Shown: positions 33,891-44,400 of the stretch, piece after piece
Position numbering within the stretch: position 1 is the stretch's first letter
Layout of the letters: every line of letters begins with the position of its first letter
Assembly: GCA_945893365.1 (NCBI GenBank)
Contig: CAMDED010000012.1
Span: 1-64,000 of the forward strand
From: Candidatus Sulfopaludibacter sp. SbA3
GTDB lineage: Bacteria; Acidobacteriota; Terriglobia; Bryobacterales; Bryobacteraceae
Reading direction: 5' to 3'
Length of the DNA: 64,000 nucleotides
Program-made: the position numbers and the translations under genes
The notes under the pieces: generated by a model
The model's input: only the letters and a program-made list of their open reading frames with translations
The model's database searches: none
What the model was told of the DNA's origin: nothing

Positions 33891-36800
33891 ATGAATATAA
33901 AACGAACGATCGCGACGTCCAAGTTCGCTCTCGCGGCGTTGCTGCTGGCGAGTTCCGCATTCGCCCAGCGCGACTTGGGCACTATTCTCGGTACCATCAC
34001 GGACGCGCAAGGCGCCGTGATTACCGGCGCCAAGGTCACCATCTCCGAAGACGCCACCGGTCAAAGGTATCAAGTGGAGACAAACGACGCGGGCGAGTAT
34101 ATCCGCCCGCTGTTGAAGCCCGGCACCTATTCCGTGGAGGCGGAAGCGCCCGGTTTCAAGAAAACATTTCAGCGCGGCATCGGCCTTACGGCGGGGGACC
34201 GCCAGGCTCTGAACCTGCAACTGGCTGTCGGTGAAGTCACGCAGTCGGTCGAAATCACGGGCGCGGCCCCCGTTCTGCAAACCGAGAGCACGATCATCGG
34301 CCAGGCCGTGAATGCCAGAAACGTGAGCGAGCTGCCTCTGGGTGGGCAGCGCAAGTTCACCTATTTCGCGAGACTCTCGCCCGGCGTTCTGCCGGCTGAG
34401 CAGGGCGCGCGCGATACGGCGGGCGGCGGATTTGCCGCTAACGGCGTCCGCTCAAACGGGCAGAATAACTTCCTGCTCAACGGCGTGGACAACAACGTAA
34501 ACGTGATCGATTTCATCAATCAGACCGCCTACGTGATCGGACCGTCGGTCGAAGCCATCGGCGAGATGCGCATTCTCACCAATGGCTACAACGCCGAGTA
34601 CGGGCGCGGCGCGGGCGGCGTGGTGAACGTAACCATCAAATCCGGAACGAATGAGATTCACGGCGCGGCGTTCGAATTCCTGCAAAACGACAAGCTGGAT
34701 GCAAACCAGTGGGAATCGAACAAGGCCGGGAAGAGTCGTGGGCCGTTTAAGCAGAATCAGTACGGCATCGCGGCCGGCGCGCCCATCATCAAGAACCGCA
34801 CCTTCGTGTTCGCGGATTATCAGGGGACGAAGATCCGCTCGACGGGCGGCGCGGTGGCGGGGCTTGGCTCGACATTCATCGGAACGGTGCCTAAACCCGA
34901 GTTCAAGAACGGAGACTTCTCGAGTCTGCTCGGGAGCGTAATCGGAACCGATCCGCTGGGCCGCTCCGTGGCGCAGGGACAGATTTTCGACATACTCACG
35001 ACCCGCCCGAATCCGAGCGGCACGGGCTTTGTGCGCGATGCGTTTCCGGGGAACCAGATTCCGCTGAGCCGGATGGATCCGGTGGCGAAGAGGTTAGTGG
35101 ATCTGTTTCCGAGCCCGAACCAGAATCTTGCGCCCCGCCTCCCGGCCAGCAACTATTTCAACGTCGTCTCGGGGAAGGACGATATCCACCAGGGCGACCT
35201 TCGCCTTGATCACAGGATCAGCGACAAGGACAGCATCTTCGGCAGCCTGAGCTGGAGCGAAGAGCGTAAGTTCAACAGCCCTCCGCTTCCGGGCGCGCTC
35301 GACGCGGGCGGTTTCGCTGGACAGGACGAGACGAACCTGGCGCGCAACGCCATGATGAGTTACACCCGCGTCTGGACCCCGAACGTCCTGACCGAGACCC
35401 GCGCGGCGTTTACACGGCTGGTAACGGAGCGCGTCCAATCCAACTCCGACAAAGATCTCTTCAAGGAGTTTGGCATCGGCGGTTATAACCCGACCGGTCC
35501 GCTGAACGGCGGCTTGCCGCAGACGGTCATTCAAGGTTATCAGGGGATCGGCGCGGCAAACTGGCTGCCGACGAAGGAATACAACAACGTTTGGGACTTC
35601 ATCCAGAACGTTTCCGTCACCAAGGGACACCATGCCTTTAAGGCGGGCGGAGAGTACAGGCCGATCAAGTTTCCGTTCTTCCAGGTTCCAAACCCCCACG
35701 GGCAGTATACATTCAACCGCGATCGGACCAACCATCCGCAGAGCGCACTCCAGGCCGAGACAGGCGATGGCGTCGCCGCGTTTCTGCTGGGGTATCCGTC
35801 GAACGCTCAGATTTCCACGACGAATTTCATTTCGTCGGAAAAGCAGGCTTGGGCGTTCTATTTCCAGGACGATTGGAAGGTCTCGAGAAAGCTGACACTG
35901 AACCTCGGCATGCGGTATGAATTGTTTTCTCCGATCAGCGAAAGATTCGGCAGGCAATCGAACTTCGTGCTCGAAGACCTGACTCTTTACATCCCGAAGG
36001 GCAAGGATCAGGATGCGCCGCTGCCTCCGAACTTTGCCACCGCTTTCCCGAACGTGAAGGTTTCGCGAGGGGAAGTCGACAAGTACCTCATCAAGTGGGA
36101 CAAGACGAACTGGTCACCGCGCATCGGCATCGCTTACGCCCTGCAGCCGAAGACCGTGGTTCGCCTCGGCTACGGGATCTTCTACGGCGGCGAAGAGAAC
36201 CAGGGCGGATCGCCGAATCGTGGTGAATCCGTGCCGTTCAATGCAACCGTGGATCTGAATACCGGTACGAGGAGCAATTTCGAGCTGAATCCGTTCTTTG
36301 AAAACAGGACATACTCGTCCGGGTTCCCTTTGAACGTGTTCACGCAGCCCGCGCCGATTCAGTTCCGCGGCGTGTCGCCGAATTTCCGCAACTCGCTCGT
36401 GCACAAGTGGAACGTCGCCGTGCAACGCGAAATTGCGGCATCCACGACGCTCGAAGTCTCCTACATCGGCAACCACTCGGCGCGGCAGTTGCTGAACTGG
36501 GATCCGAACGGGGCGATGAATTCGCCCGATCCGAGCATTCCGGCCAACAGCTTGAGGCCGGTGCCGAATCTGGGGAGCATTTCGCAGTCGGCGTCATTCG
36601 GCTATGGTAACTATGCCGGGCTCGCGACGAAGCTCGAGAAGCGCTTCTCGAACGGGCTGGATTACCTGGTGTCCTACACTTATGGCCACGCGCTCGCGAA
36701 CACGGGCACGACGCTGTCGGGGTCTTCGGGCTGCTGCACGAAAAACCGCCGCAACATCGGCGAAGGCTACTCCAGCGCGGCGTGGGATTTACGCCACAAT

Positions 36801-37343
36801 TTAGTGAGCAGCGTGGTGTACGACGTTCCCATCGGCAAGGGCCGCAAGTTCCTCGGCGGCATCAGCAAGGCGGGCGATATGCTGATTGGTGGCTGGCAGG
36901 TCAACAGCCTCCTGTCGCTGCGCACGGGGCAGCCGTTTACGCTCGGCACGCGTAACTTTGTTGGACAGTTTGCCAACACGCTGCCCGACCTGGTGCCCGG
37001 CAAGAATCCGCAGTCCGCGCCGTCTGGCGGACGGTCGCCCGATCGCTACTTCGACATCACCGCTGTGACGCGGCCCGCGCCCGGAACCTACGGCACGCTG
37101 GGCTTGCAGAGCAATACCGCTCCTCCCCAAAAGAACCTGGATTTCTCGATGTTCAAGGATTTCCGCTTGAATGAGAGGATGAAGTTCCAGTTCCGCGGCG
37201 AATTCTTCAATCTGTTCAACACGCCGTATTTCGACGTGGGCAGCATTGGCCGCATCGAGGGAGACAGCAGCTTCGGCCGCATCGACCGGACCATCTCGGG
37301 AACCGAGAGGCACGTGCAGTTGGCCTTGCGGTTCATGTTCTAG
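33891..37343 (+). CDS. Oar-like TonB-dependent receptor 1
   Basis: The 1150-residue protein has a signal peptide (ALAALLLASSAFAQR). A carboxypeptidase-regulatory beta-sandwich (GTILGTITDAQGAVITGAKV, GTYSVEAEAPGFKK) comes next, then a plug with ANGVRSNGQNNFLLNGVDNN and GYNAEYGRGAGGVVNVTIKS. The large barrel ends in LALRFMF. This is the Oar-like group common in Solibacter-type bacteria, thought to import large organic compounds; the ligand is unknown. I chose ATG at 33891. The gap to the divergent CRTAC1 gene contains a -10-like GATAGTAT region. Confidence 0.92.
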   Translation: MNIKRTIATSKFALAALLLASSAFAQRDLGTILGTITDAQGAVITGAKVTISEDATGQRYQVETNDAGEYIRPLLKPGTYSVEAEAPGFKKTFQRGIGLTAGDRQALNLQLAVGEVTQSVEITGAAPVLQTESTIIGQAVNARNVSELPLGGQRKFTYFARLSPGVLPAEQGARDTAGGGFAANGVRSNGQNNFLLNGVDNNVNVIDFINQTAYVIGPSVEAIGEMRILTNGYNAEYGRGAGGVVNVTIKSGTNEIHGAAFEFLQNDKLDANQWESNKAGKSRGPFKQNQYGIAAGAPIIKNRTFVFADYQGTKIRSTGGAVAGLGSTFIGTVPKPEFKNGDFSSLLGSVIGTDPLGRSVAQGQIFDILTTRPNPSGTGFVRDAFPGNQIPLSRMDPVAKRLVDLFPSPNQNLAPRLPASNYFNVVSGKDDIHQGDLRLDHRISDKDSIFGSLSWSEERKFNSPPLPGALDAGGFAGQDETNLARNAMMSYTRVWTPNVLTETRAAFTRLVTERVQSNSDKDLFKEFGIGGYNPTGPLNGGLPQTVIQGYQGIGAANWLPTKEYNNVWDFIQNVSVTKGHHAFKAGGEYRPIKFPFFQVPNPHGQYTFNRDRTNHPQSALQAETGDGVAAFLLGYPSNAQISTTNFISSEKQAWAFYFQDDWKVSRKLTLNLGMRYELFSPISERFGRQSNFVLEDLTLYIPKGKDQDAPLPPNFATAFPNVKVSRGEVDKYLIKWDKTNWSPRIGIAYALQPKTVVRLGYGIFYGGEENQGGSPNRGESVPFNATVDLNTGTRSNFELNPFFENRTYSSGFPLNVFTQPAPIQFRGVSPNFRNSLVHKWNVAVQREIAASTTLEVSYIGNHSARQLLNWDPNGAMNSPDPSIPANSLRPVPNLGSISQSASFGYGNYAGLATKLEKRFSNGLDYLVSYTYGHALANTGTTLSGSSGCCTKNRRNIGEGYSSAAWDLRHNLVSSVVYDVPIGKGRKFLGGISKAGDMLIGGWQVNSLLSLRTGQPFTLGTRNFVGQFANTLPDLVPGKNPQSAPSGGRSPDRYFDITAVTRPAPGTYGTLGLQSNTAPPQKNLDFSMFKDFRLNERMKFQFRGEFFNLFNTPYFDVGSIGRIEGDSSFGRIDRTISGTERHVQLALRFMF

Positions 37344-37362
37344 TCCGCGCCGATTTCGAGAA

Positions 37363-37393
37363 AGGGGCAGGCCAAGCGGCTTGCCCTTTTTTT
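37363..37393 (+). terminator. Rho-independent terminator after TonB receptor 1
   Basis: GGGGCAGGCC and GGCTTGCCC form a hairpin around AAGC, followed by a run of seven T. It lies 20 bases after the receptor stop and separates it from the operon that starts at 37438. Confidence 0.85.
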
Positions 37394-37437
37394 ATGAATC
37401 CCGCGAGGCGCTCCTCTGCTGTGATACTGGAAACATC

Positions 37438-38442
37438 GTGTTTGCGGTACTTTTTCTTCTTCTGTTCGCGGACCTGGCCGCGTTCGAAGCCAGATATCGC
37501 GAAGGGCTCAGCGCGTTAAACGCGGGGCAAGTGGCGTCTGCGCGGTCGAACCTCGAAGCGGCCCGTGCCATTCAGCCGGAGAACGCGAGGGTTTGGCTGG
37601 CGCTTGCGCAGACGTACGCCCGGGCCGGTGACCCGAAAGCGGCGGAAGAGGCCGCCCAAAAGACTGAGGTGCTGGCTCGCGGGGATGCTATCGTCACGCA
37701 AGCGCTTGCGTTCTACCGGAATCAGGTGGGCAAAGCGCTGGCGGATGCCGCCCAGTTGCGCGAAGCCGTGCGATTGAATCCGTACGAAGAGGCGTATCAC
37801 TTCGATTTGGCGCAAGCGCTGCTGCGTTCGGCGAAGTTCGGCGAAGCCATTCAATCGATAGAGGAGAGCCGGAAGGTCTTCGCGCGGAGTCCTCAGCTCG
37901 AGTTGGCGATGGGTGTCGCCTACTACGGCCAGCGCCGTTTTGAGGAGTCCGCCGGCGCGTTTCTTCGCGTGATTGCGCTTGCGCCGGCGATCGAGCAGCC
38001 GTATTTATTTCTGGCGAAGATGATCGATCAGACAGGTTTGCGTCTGCGTGAGGTTGCGGCCTCGTGCGAGGCGTTCGTGCGCGCGAATCCAACCCGCTAC
38101 GTGGCGCAATACGCGCACGCGAAAGCTCTGATCGCCCAGGGCAAGGATGGAGAGAAGCCGCTCCGGGAGTCGATCGCGCTTAACCCGAAGTTCGCTGGAA
38201 CGCGTTTCGAACTTGGTAATGTACTTGAGAAAAAGCGTCAATGGGAGGAGGCGGCGCGGGAGTTTGAGAGGTCCTCCGAGCTCGACCCGAAGGATCCCGC
38301 TCCGCACTACCGCCTCGCTCGAATCTACGAACGGCTGGGAAAGCGGGAACGGGCGCTCGCCGAGCGGGCGCGTCACGAAAGGCTCAGCGCGGAGGAAGCC
38401 GCGGGCATGGACCGTCACGTGACGGGTATCGCGATAAAATAG
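37438..38442 (+). CDS. Exported TPR-repeat protein
   Basis: The chosen GTG start at 37438 opens a signal segment (FAVLFLLLFADLAAFEA) directly after the terminator; longer in-frame starts lie inside the receptor gene. The 334-residue product is almost entirely TPR helices, for example LNAGQVASARSNLEAARAIQ, NARVWLALAQTYARAGDPKA, AYHFDLAQALLRSAKFGEAI and PAPHYRLARIYERLGKRERA. TPRs bind other proteins, so it may be a scaffold for products of the following genes. The next gene begins 20 bases after its stop. Confidence 0.85.
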   Translation: MFAVLFLLLFADLAAFEARYREGLSALNAGQVASARSNLEAARAIQPENARVWLALAQTYARAGDPKAAEEAAQKTEVLARGDAIVTQALAFYRNQVGKALADAAQLREAVRLNPYEEAYHFDLAQALLRSAKFGEAIQSIEESRKVFARSPQLELAMGVAYYGQRRFEESAGAFLRVIALAPAIEQPYLFLAKMIDQTGLRLREVAASCEAFVRANPTRYVAQYAHAKALIAQGKDGEKPLRESIALNPKFAGTRFELGNVLEKKRQWEEAAREFERSSELDPKDPAPHYRLARIYERLGKRERALAERARHERLSAEEAAGMDRHVTGIAIK

Positions 38443-38462
38443 ACACGGCATATTGAGACAAG

Positions 38463-39107
38463 ATGGACCGGCGTCAATTCCTAGCTTCCGCGCAACTCCT
38501 GCTGCCGAGCGATAAGCCCGATGAATTCGGCTTCCGCCTCATGTGGTTCAACCCCGTCAAGCCCATCGACCAGCGTGCCTACCGGTTGAAAGTCACGGGT
38601 CTGGTGGAGAAGCCGCTGTCGCTCGCGCTGCCCGAGCTGCGAAGGCTGCCGCAAGAGAAACAGAATTCCCGCATGAAGTGCGTGCAATGCTGGAGCGGCC
38701 GCGCGGAGTGGGGCGGATTCCGGTTCGGGCATTTGATCGAGATGGCGAAGCCTCGGAAAGCCGCGAAAGCCGTCCGGATCGACTGCGCGGATAAGTGGTA
38801 CGAATACTTCTCGCTTGAGGATCTGCTCTCGCCGCGCGTAATGATGGCGCTCGACATGGCCGGTAAGCCGCTGCCGGATCGCCATGGCGCGCCCGTGCGG
38901 TTGATCGATCCCGCGCGCTATGGGTACAAATCGGCGAAGTTGATTACCTCGGTGGAATTTGTGGCCGTAGGTAAGGGCAGCATGGCATGCGATATCGGCC
39001 CTTACTATTCGCCTGGAGGAGAAATTCTGGCGGGATACGATCATCCGCTCGACCTCGGCCCGAACGCACGGCGCAAGATCACAGGCGGCGAGATCACGGA
39101 GTACTGA
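38463..39107 (+). CDS. Sulfite-oxidase-fold molybdopterin protein, Tat-like N-terminus
   Basis: The 214-residue protein begins MDRRQFLASAQLLLP, a short Tat-like signal. The molybdopterin core contains YRLKVTGLVEKPLSLAL and SRMKCVQCWSG, where Cys73 is the likely Mo ligand, then RIDCADKWYEYFSLEDLL, HGAPVRLIDPARYGYKSAK and VEFV. This is the SuoX/MsrP catalytic domain without a dimerisation domain. It is an exported oxidoreductase for a small substrate, possibly sulfoxide or sulfite. The stop overlaps the next start by one base (TGATG). Confidence 0.88.
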   Translation: MDRRQFLASAQLLLPSDKPDEFGFRLMWFNPVKPIDQRAYRLKVTGLVEKPLSLALPELRRLPQEKQNSRMKCVQCWSGRAEWGGFRFGHLIEMAKPRKAAKAVRIDCADKWYEYFSLEDLLSPRVMMALDMAGKPLPDRHGAPVRLIDPARYGYKSAKLITSVEFVAVGKGSMACDIGPYYSPGGEILAGYDHPLDLGPNARRKITGGEITEY

Positions 39108-40255
39108 TGCAACCGGGAAAGCGGCGATTCGTACAACTCGCGGGTCTTTCCATCGCCGGACGAATCGTACCTGCCCCACTGCTCGACGCGGCGCGCGCAA
39201 AAGGCGGCGGCAAAGTCATCATCGTCACCTTCGGCGGCGGCGTCCGATACTCGGAAACCTTCGCGCCGGATGGACTGCGGAACATTCCGCGCCTGGTTCA
39301 AATGCGTCCCGAAGGACGCTTCTTCCGTACCTGCACCAACGCCGGCGTGCTGTCGCATTTCAATTCCACGGCAAGCATCGTGACAGGCAACTGGCAGCGC
39401 GTGGACGATTTCGGATTTCAGCCGCCTGCCGGCGCAACGCTGTTCGAGCAATACCGCAAACAGACGGGCGCGGGTCCCACGGATGTCTGGGCCATCGCGA
39501 CGAACAAGAGCTTCTCGGCGATCGGCGCAGGGTCTGACCGCGATCTGGGACTGCCATATGGCGCGAACGTTGTGTTGCCGAAGCAGCTTCTTCTCGAAGC
39601 TGTTCAGGAAGTCGTCAAGAAGTATCCTAGCCAGGGCGTCGCAAGCCGGGAAAACGTGCTGCGGCAGCTCGAAGGAATTCTCAATGAAGGGTACGAAGGG
39701 ATCGGCTGGACGATCTTCAAAGCCAGGAGGCAGCTTGACCGGCATGTGCGCGAGACGCTGACGCGGGCGCTGGTTGAATACGTGCATGGGCCGGAAGCGC
39801 CGTCTTCGGGCGATGAGCTGACGTTTTTCATTACGCGCGAGGTGATGCGCGAGTTTTCCCCGCGTCTCATCCTGGTGAATTTTTGGGACATGGATGTGGC
39901 GCATTGGGGGTCTTACTCGCTTTATCTTCAAGCCATCACGCGCACGGACCGTCTCACCGGAATGCTGTGGGATGAGATTCAAGGCCAGCCGGCGTATAAG
40001 GACAAGACCACAATGCTCGTCCTGCCGGAGCTCGGCCGTGACGGCGACCAAAACACCGCGAACGGGTTTCTGAATCATCGCAGCGGCGATGCCTCATGCC
40101 GCACCATGTGGATGCTCGCCATGGGCGCGGGTGTGATGAAGGGCGAGACGGAGCGCCCCGTGTCTCACGTGGACGTGGCGGCGACGGCTGCGGAGCTGCT
40201 TGGCGTGAAGCCCGGCGAGATGGCCGGACGGGCAATCGGAGACCTGCTTTCATAA
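39107..40255 (+). CDS. Alkaline-phosphatase-superfamily (sulfatase/DUF1501-like) protein, Tat-like
   Basis: The 382-residue protein starts KRRFVQLAGLSIAGRIVPAP, a Tat-like signal. The fold markers are VIIVTFGGGVRYSE, ILVNFWDMDVAHWGSYSLYL, MLVLPELGRDGDQN, and SHVDVAATAAELLGV near the end. These match the alkaline-phosphatase superfamily in its DUF1501-like form, but a clear catalytic Ser/Thr or formylglycine site is not visible. Its role is unknown. The TAA overlaps the next ATG by one base (40255). Confidence 0.72.
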   Translation: MQPGKRRFVQLAGLSIAGRIVPAPLLDAARAKGGGKVIIVTFGGGVRYSETFAPDGLRNIPRLVQMRPEGRFFRTCTNAGVLSHFNSTASIVTGNWQRVDDFGFQPPAGATLFEQYRKQTGAGPTDVWAIATNKSFSAIGAGSDRDLGLPYGANVVLPKQLLLEAVQEVVKKYPSQGVASRENVLRQLEGILNEGYEGIGWTIFKARRQLDRHVRETLTRALVEYVHGPEAPSSGDELTFFITREVMREFSPRLILVNFWDMDVAHWGSYSLYLQAITRTDRLTGMLWDEIQGQPAYKDKTTMLVLPELGRDGDQNTANGFLNHRSGDASCRTMWMLAMGAGVMKGETERPVSHVDVAATAAELLGVKPGEMAGRAIGDLLS

Positions 40256-41463
40256 TGGCGGCCGCGGTTTCACCAGTGCTCGAACGGGCGATCACCGGCG
40301 GAGTATTCGATCGCCTGCCGGTCACCTTCGGAACGTTCGTCTTCGATCAGGTGAAGGACTGGGACCGGCTTTTTCCCGCGGAGAAGAGCTACTTTGAACG
40401 CCTGTTTGGATTGCTTGAGCGGTCCGAGCCGAAGACGGTAGACGGGCTCTTCACGTCACTGCGCACCGCCGAACAATCGATGGGCGTGAACGAGAAGGTA
40501 TGGCCCAAGCGGCAGTTCACCCTGGACCAGGTGGATTTTCTCAATCGTAACCCGCAATACCCGCAATGGCGGCGCGCCGTGGCCGAGATTTTCGCGAAGC
40601 TCGATCCGCTGCTCGACGAAGAGGTCGCGCGCAAGGGACGGCCAAGGCTCGTGGTCGTGGTGTCGCCGGCAGAGTTGCCAGTGGGCCCCGACCGCATGTG
40701 GCTCCGCCTAAGGGCGCACGGGCGTCGCGTGCCGGTGGAGCAGACGGAGCGGTTGCTTGCGGGATTTCGCGCGCTTGCGGCGGCCGCGGCGGCGAAGGCG
40801 CAGTCGCGCTACGATACGTGGATCGTCGCCGCGGGCGACTCGGACGCCCTGCCGGGCGCGGTGTCGATGAGTTACGAGCGCCTCGCGGCCTATCGCACCC
40901 GCCTGATGGGCGAAGTCAACCGGCTGGTGCGCGCGGAGGACATTAAAGGGCCGCGCCAGCTCGGCGCAAGGTTGAAGGAGTTGAGAATCTCGGCTCAGGA
41001 AGCCGCGATAGCAGACGATCCCGTTCTGGCTGAGTTCGTGCGGGCCGTGCTGCTGGCGGGCAACGGCACTTTGTTGATCAACAACACCTTCGCCGAATGG
41101 GCCACGGTACAGGCAGTGCGCCGCGCCCGGCCCACGGTGGCGATCGTCGGATTCGGAATCCGCAACAAGGTGAAGCCTTTCTCGAGCCTGCTGATCTATG
41201 CGGATCAGGAGGCGACGAATCCCATTCCCACGCAGATGGACACACTCGGATCGTATGTGGATCTCGAGGTGTTCTATCAATACTTGTGGCAGGAGTTCGA
41301 GAAGTATGCGGAGTACCGCCGCAACACGGCGTATCTGTTCGTCGCGGAACAGATGGACGAAATGTTCCTGATCGCTCCTCCGGATTTTCCCTTACCGGCG
41401 GCGGCCGCTCCGATCGGCATGCCGCGGGTTTTCGACCATGCGAAGGCGTGGTTGAACCTGTGA
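40255..41463 (+). CDS. Conserved operon protein of unknown function
   Basis: The 402-residue protein has no signal peptide and no domain that I recognise. Notable segments are VTFGTFVFDQVKDWDRLFPA, LFTSLRTAEQSMGVNEKVWP, RLVVVVSPAELPVGPDRMWL, GNGTLLINNTFAEWATVQAV, and FVAEQMDEMFLIAPPDFPLP near the end. It is long, clean and translationally coupled on both sides (one-base overlap before, GTGA after), so it is real and part of the operon. It would be a good target for structure prediction. Confidence 0.75.
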   Translation: MAAAVSPVLERAITGGVFDRLPVTFGTFVFDQVKDWDRLFPAEKSYFERLFGLLERSEPKTVDGLFTSLRTAEQSMGVNEKVWPKRQFTLDQVDFLNRNPQYPQWRRAVAEIFAKLDPLLDEEVARKGRPRLVVVVSPAELPVGPDRMWLRLRAHGRRVPVEQTERLLAGFRALAAAAAAKAQSRYDTWIVAAGDSDALPGAVSMSYERLAAYRTRLMGEVNRLVRAEDIKGPRQLGARLKELRISAQEAAIADDPVLAEFVRAVLLAGNGTLLINNTFAEWATVQAVRRARPTVAIVGFGIRNKVKPFSSLLIYADQEATNPIPTQMDTLGSYVDLEVFYQYLWQEFEKYAEYRRNTAYLFVAEQMDEMFLIAPPDFPLPAAAAPIGMPRVFDHAKAWLNL

Positions 41464-44400
41464 ATCGACGCGGATTCCTTGGAGCCGCCGTCGTTGGGAC
41501 GTGCGTGCGTCCGAACCTGCGCGCGCAGCCGGCGAAGTTTCCCGTTCGTTTCCGTAAACCGCCGCCGTACGCGGAGGCCCTCAGCCATATCGAGCCGGGC
41601 TCGGACGAGTTCGCGTGCGAGCGGCTTGCCGCCGAGGTGAATGCGAGCCTGGGCCGGCTCTTGCAGACGGGGTCTCTACCGCTCGCGCCGGAGTTTCGCG
41701 GCGCTTCGCCGGCGCCACTACGATATTCCGCGGTGGCGGATGGCGTGACAAAAGCGGAGTTCGGTGGGATGGACTCTCAGTCTGCCGCCACTTTCGCCGG
41801 CGAGCTTAAGAAGTGGGTCGAGTCCCTCGGCAAAGTGCGCAGCTCGCGATTTCACGTGCTCGCGGGCGGCGTGGTTCGCTACGAAATCGCCGCCGGGTTG
41901 CAGTATCGGGTGGGACGCTGGAAGCTCGGATGGAATGATACAAAACTGACGAGTTTCGAGCCTCTCGAAGAAATCGTCACAACTACGCCGAAGCCGCTGT
42001 TTCGCGACGTCACGGCGCACGCCTTCGGCGCCAACGCGTCTTTTCGGGAGCAGATGCTGCGCGGCGTGCCCTACTGGCGGGCGCGGATCGATTCCGCCGC
42101 CGGCATCGACGTCTACGGGAACAACGGAATCGCCGTCGGAGATGTCGACAACGACGGGTGGGACGAGGTCTACGTCTGCCAGCCCGGCGGCTTGCCGAAT
42201 CGCCTATATAAGAATCGCGGCGACGGACGCTTCGACGACGTCACGGACAAGGCGGGCGTGAGCGTCCTGGACGACACGGCGTCGGCGCTGTTCGTCGATT
42301 TCCGCAATGCGGGTTTGCAGGACCTGGTGGTACTGCGCGCTTCGGGGCCTCTGCTGTTCGTGAATCAGGGCGATGGAACTTTTCGCCCGAAGGACGATGC
42401 TTTCCGTTTCGGTACGCAGCCGCAGGGCGCATTCACAGGCATGTCGGCGGCGGATTACGATCGCGACGGCCGCGTCGATCTCTACCTGTGCAGCTACGTC
42501 TATTTCCAGAGCGAGGATCAGTATCGCTATCCCGCGCCCTATCACGATGCGCGCAACGGTCCCCCCAACTTCCTGTTTCGTAACACGGCGGACGGCGTGT
42601 TTGAAGACGTTACCGCGGCCGTGGGCCTGGGCGAGAACAACGATCGTTACAGTTTCGCGGCGGCCTGGTGCGACTACGATGGCGACGGTTGGCCGGACTT
42701 GTACGTCGCCAACGACTTCGGCGTGAACAACCTCTACAAGAACGAAGGCGGGCGCTTCCGTGACGTTGCCGCTGCCGCCGGGGTAGAAGATCTGGGGCCT
42801 GGAATGTCCGCTGCCTGGTTCGACTACAACGGCGACGGCCGTCCCGATCTCTACGTGTCGAACATGTGGAGCGCGGCGGGACAGCGCGTGGCGGACGACC
42901 CGGCCTTCGCGCTTCCACGCGCGCCGTATAAGCGGCACGCCAAGGGCAACTCGCTCTTCCGGAATCGCGGTGACGGGACGTTTGAGGAAACGCCCGGCGT
43001 CGAGATGGGCCGATGGGCGTGGTCGGCCGACGCGCACGATTTCGACAACGACGGCGCGCCGGAGATTTACTGCACCTGCGGAATGCTGACGAATTCATCG
43101 GACAGGGACCTGATGAGTTTCTTCTGGCGTCAGGTCGTGGCGCGGTCGCCCGCCGAAGCGAAGCCTCAACCTGAATACGAGAACGGATGGAATGCGATCA
43201 ACCAGCTGATTCGCGAAGACTATAGTTGGAACGGTCGTGAGCCGAATGTTTTTTACGCGCAAAGGAATGGCAAGTATTACGATTTCTCCGGTGTGAGCGG
43301 GCTCGATTACGCCGACGACAGCCGCGCGTTCGCCGTCACCGATATGGATGGCGACGGCAACCTGGATATTCTGCTCAAGAGCCGCCTCGGCCCGCAAGTA
43401 CGGGCGCTGCACAACGACTGCGGAAGCGCCGGACGGTCTCTCGGAATCGTTCTTCGCGGGACGAAGTCGAATCGCGATGGCATTGGGGCGCGCGTTGAGG
43501 TGGATGGTCAGGTAAACTTCGTGCAAGCCGGCTCCGGGTATCTCTCGCAGCACACGAAGACGCTGTACTTCGGGTTGCGCGGACGCCCAGGCGCGCGGCG
43601 GGTGCGGATCGACTGGCCATCCGGAACGAAGCAACAGTTCGCGGGACTTGAAGCGTCGCACCTCTACGAGATCGAAGAGGGTTCGGGACAGATCCGGAAG
43701 TCCGCGATGCGCGCGCACCGCGCCGTTGCCGGGAGTGTGCCTCTCAGGGCGGATAACCGGCCGCGCGCCACCGAGACGTGGATGCTCGACCCCGTTCCGC
43801 TGCCTGTTGCACGAACCGGACCCGGTTTGGTGCGGCTAACCGCCGAGGATTTGCGGACTGAGCCTGAAGAAACGGCTGCCGCTTTTGCGCTTTTCCGGCG
43901 CTACCTGTTCGATTGGCGCACGGAGCTCGAACTGCCCGCCGCGTACTTGATTGACGAGCGCGGAATGGTTCACAAGTTCTATCCTGTAATGCCCGGCGAA
44001 GCCAAAGTTCGCGAAGATCTGGTGAAGATGCGCGGCGCGGACAGGGAGAAGTTGGCATTGCCCTTCGCCGGCCGGTACGTGACGCGGCCGCACCGGAACT
44101 ACTTTCGGCTTGGCGCGGCGTTTCAGAATGCCGGGTATCCCGAACCTGCGCTGCGGTATCTGGCGGAGACATTGAAAAGCGCGCCGGAGAATGTTGTGGC
44201 ATTGCTCGCTGTGGGGCAGCTTGAACTGGAGGCGGGGCGTCATGAACGGGCGCGAGGCTATCTGGAAAAAGCGCTTCGCCTGCGGCCCGAATCCGCTAGC
44301 GGGTGGAACAATTTGGGAGGCGTGGAACTGGCGGCGGGAAATCCGCTGGCCGCGCTGCGGCACTATGAGAAGGCGCTACGCTTTCAGCCGGTCTTCACGC

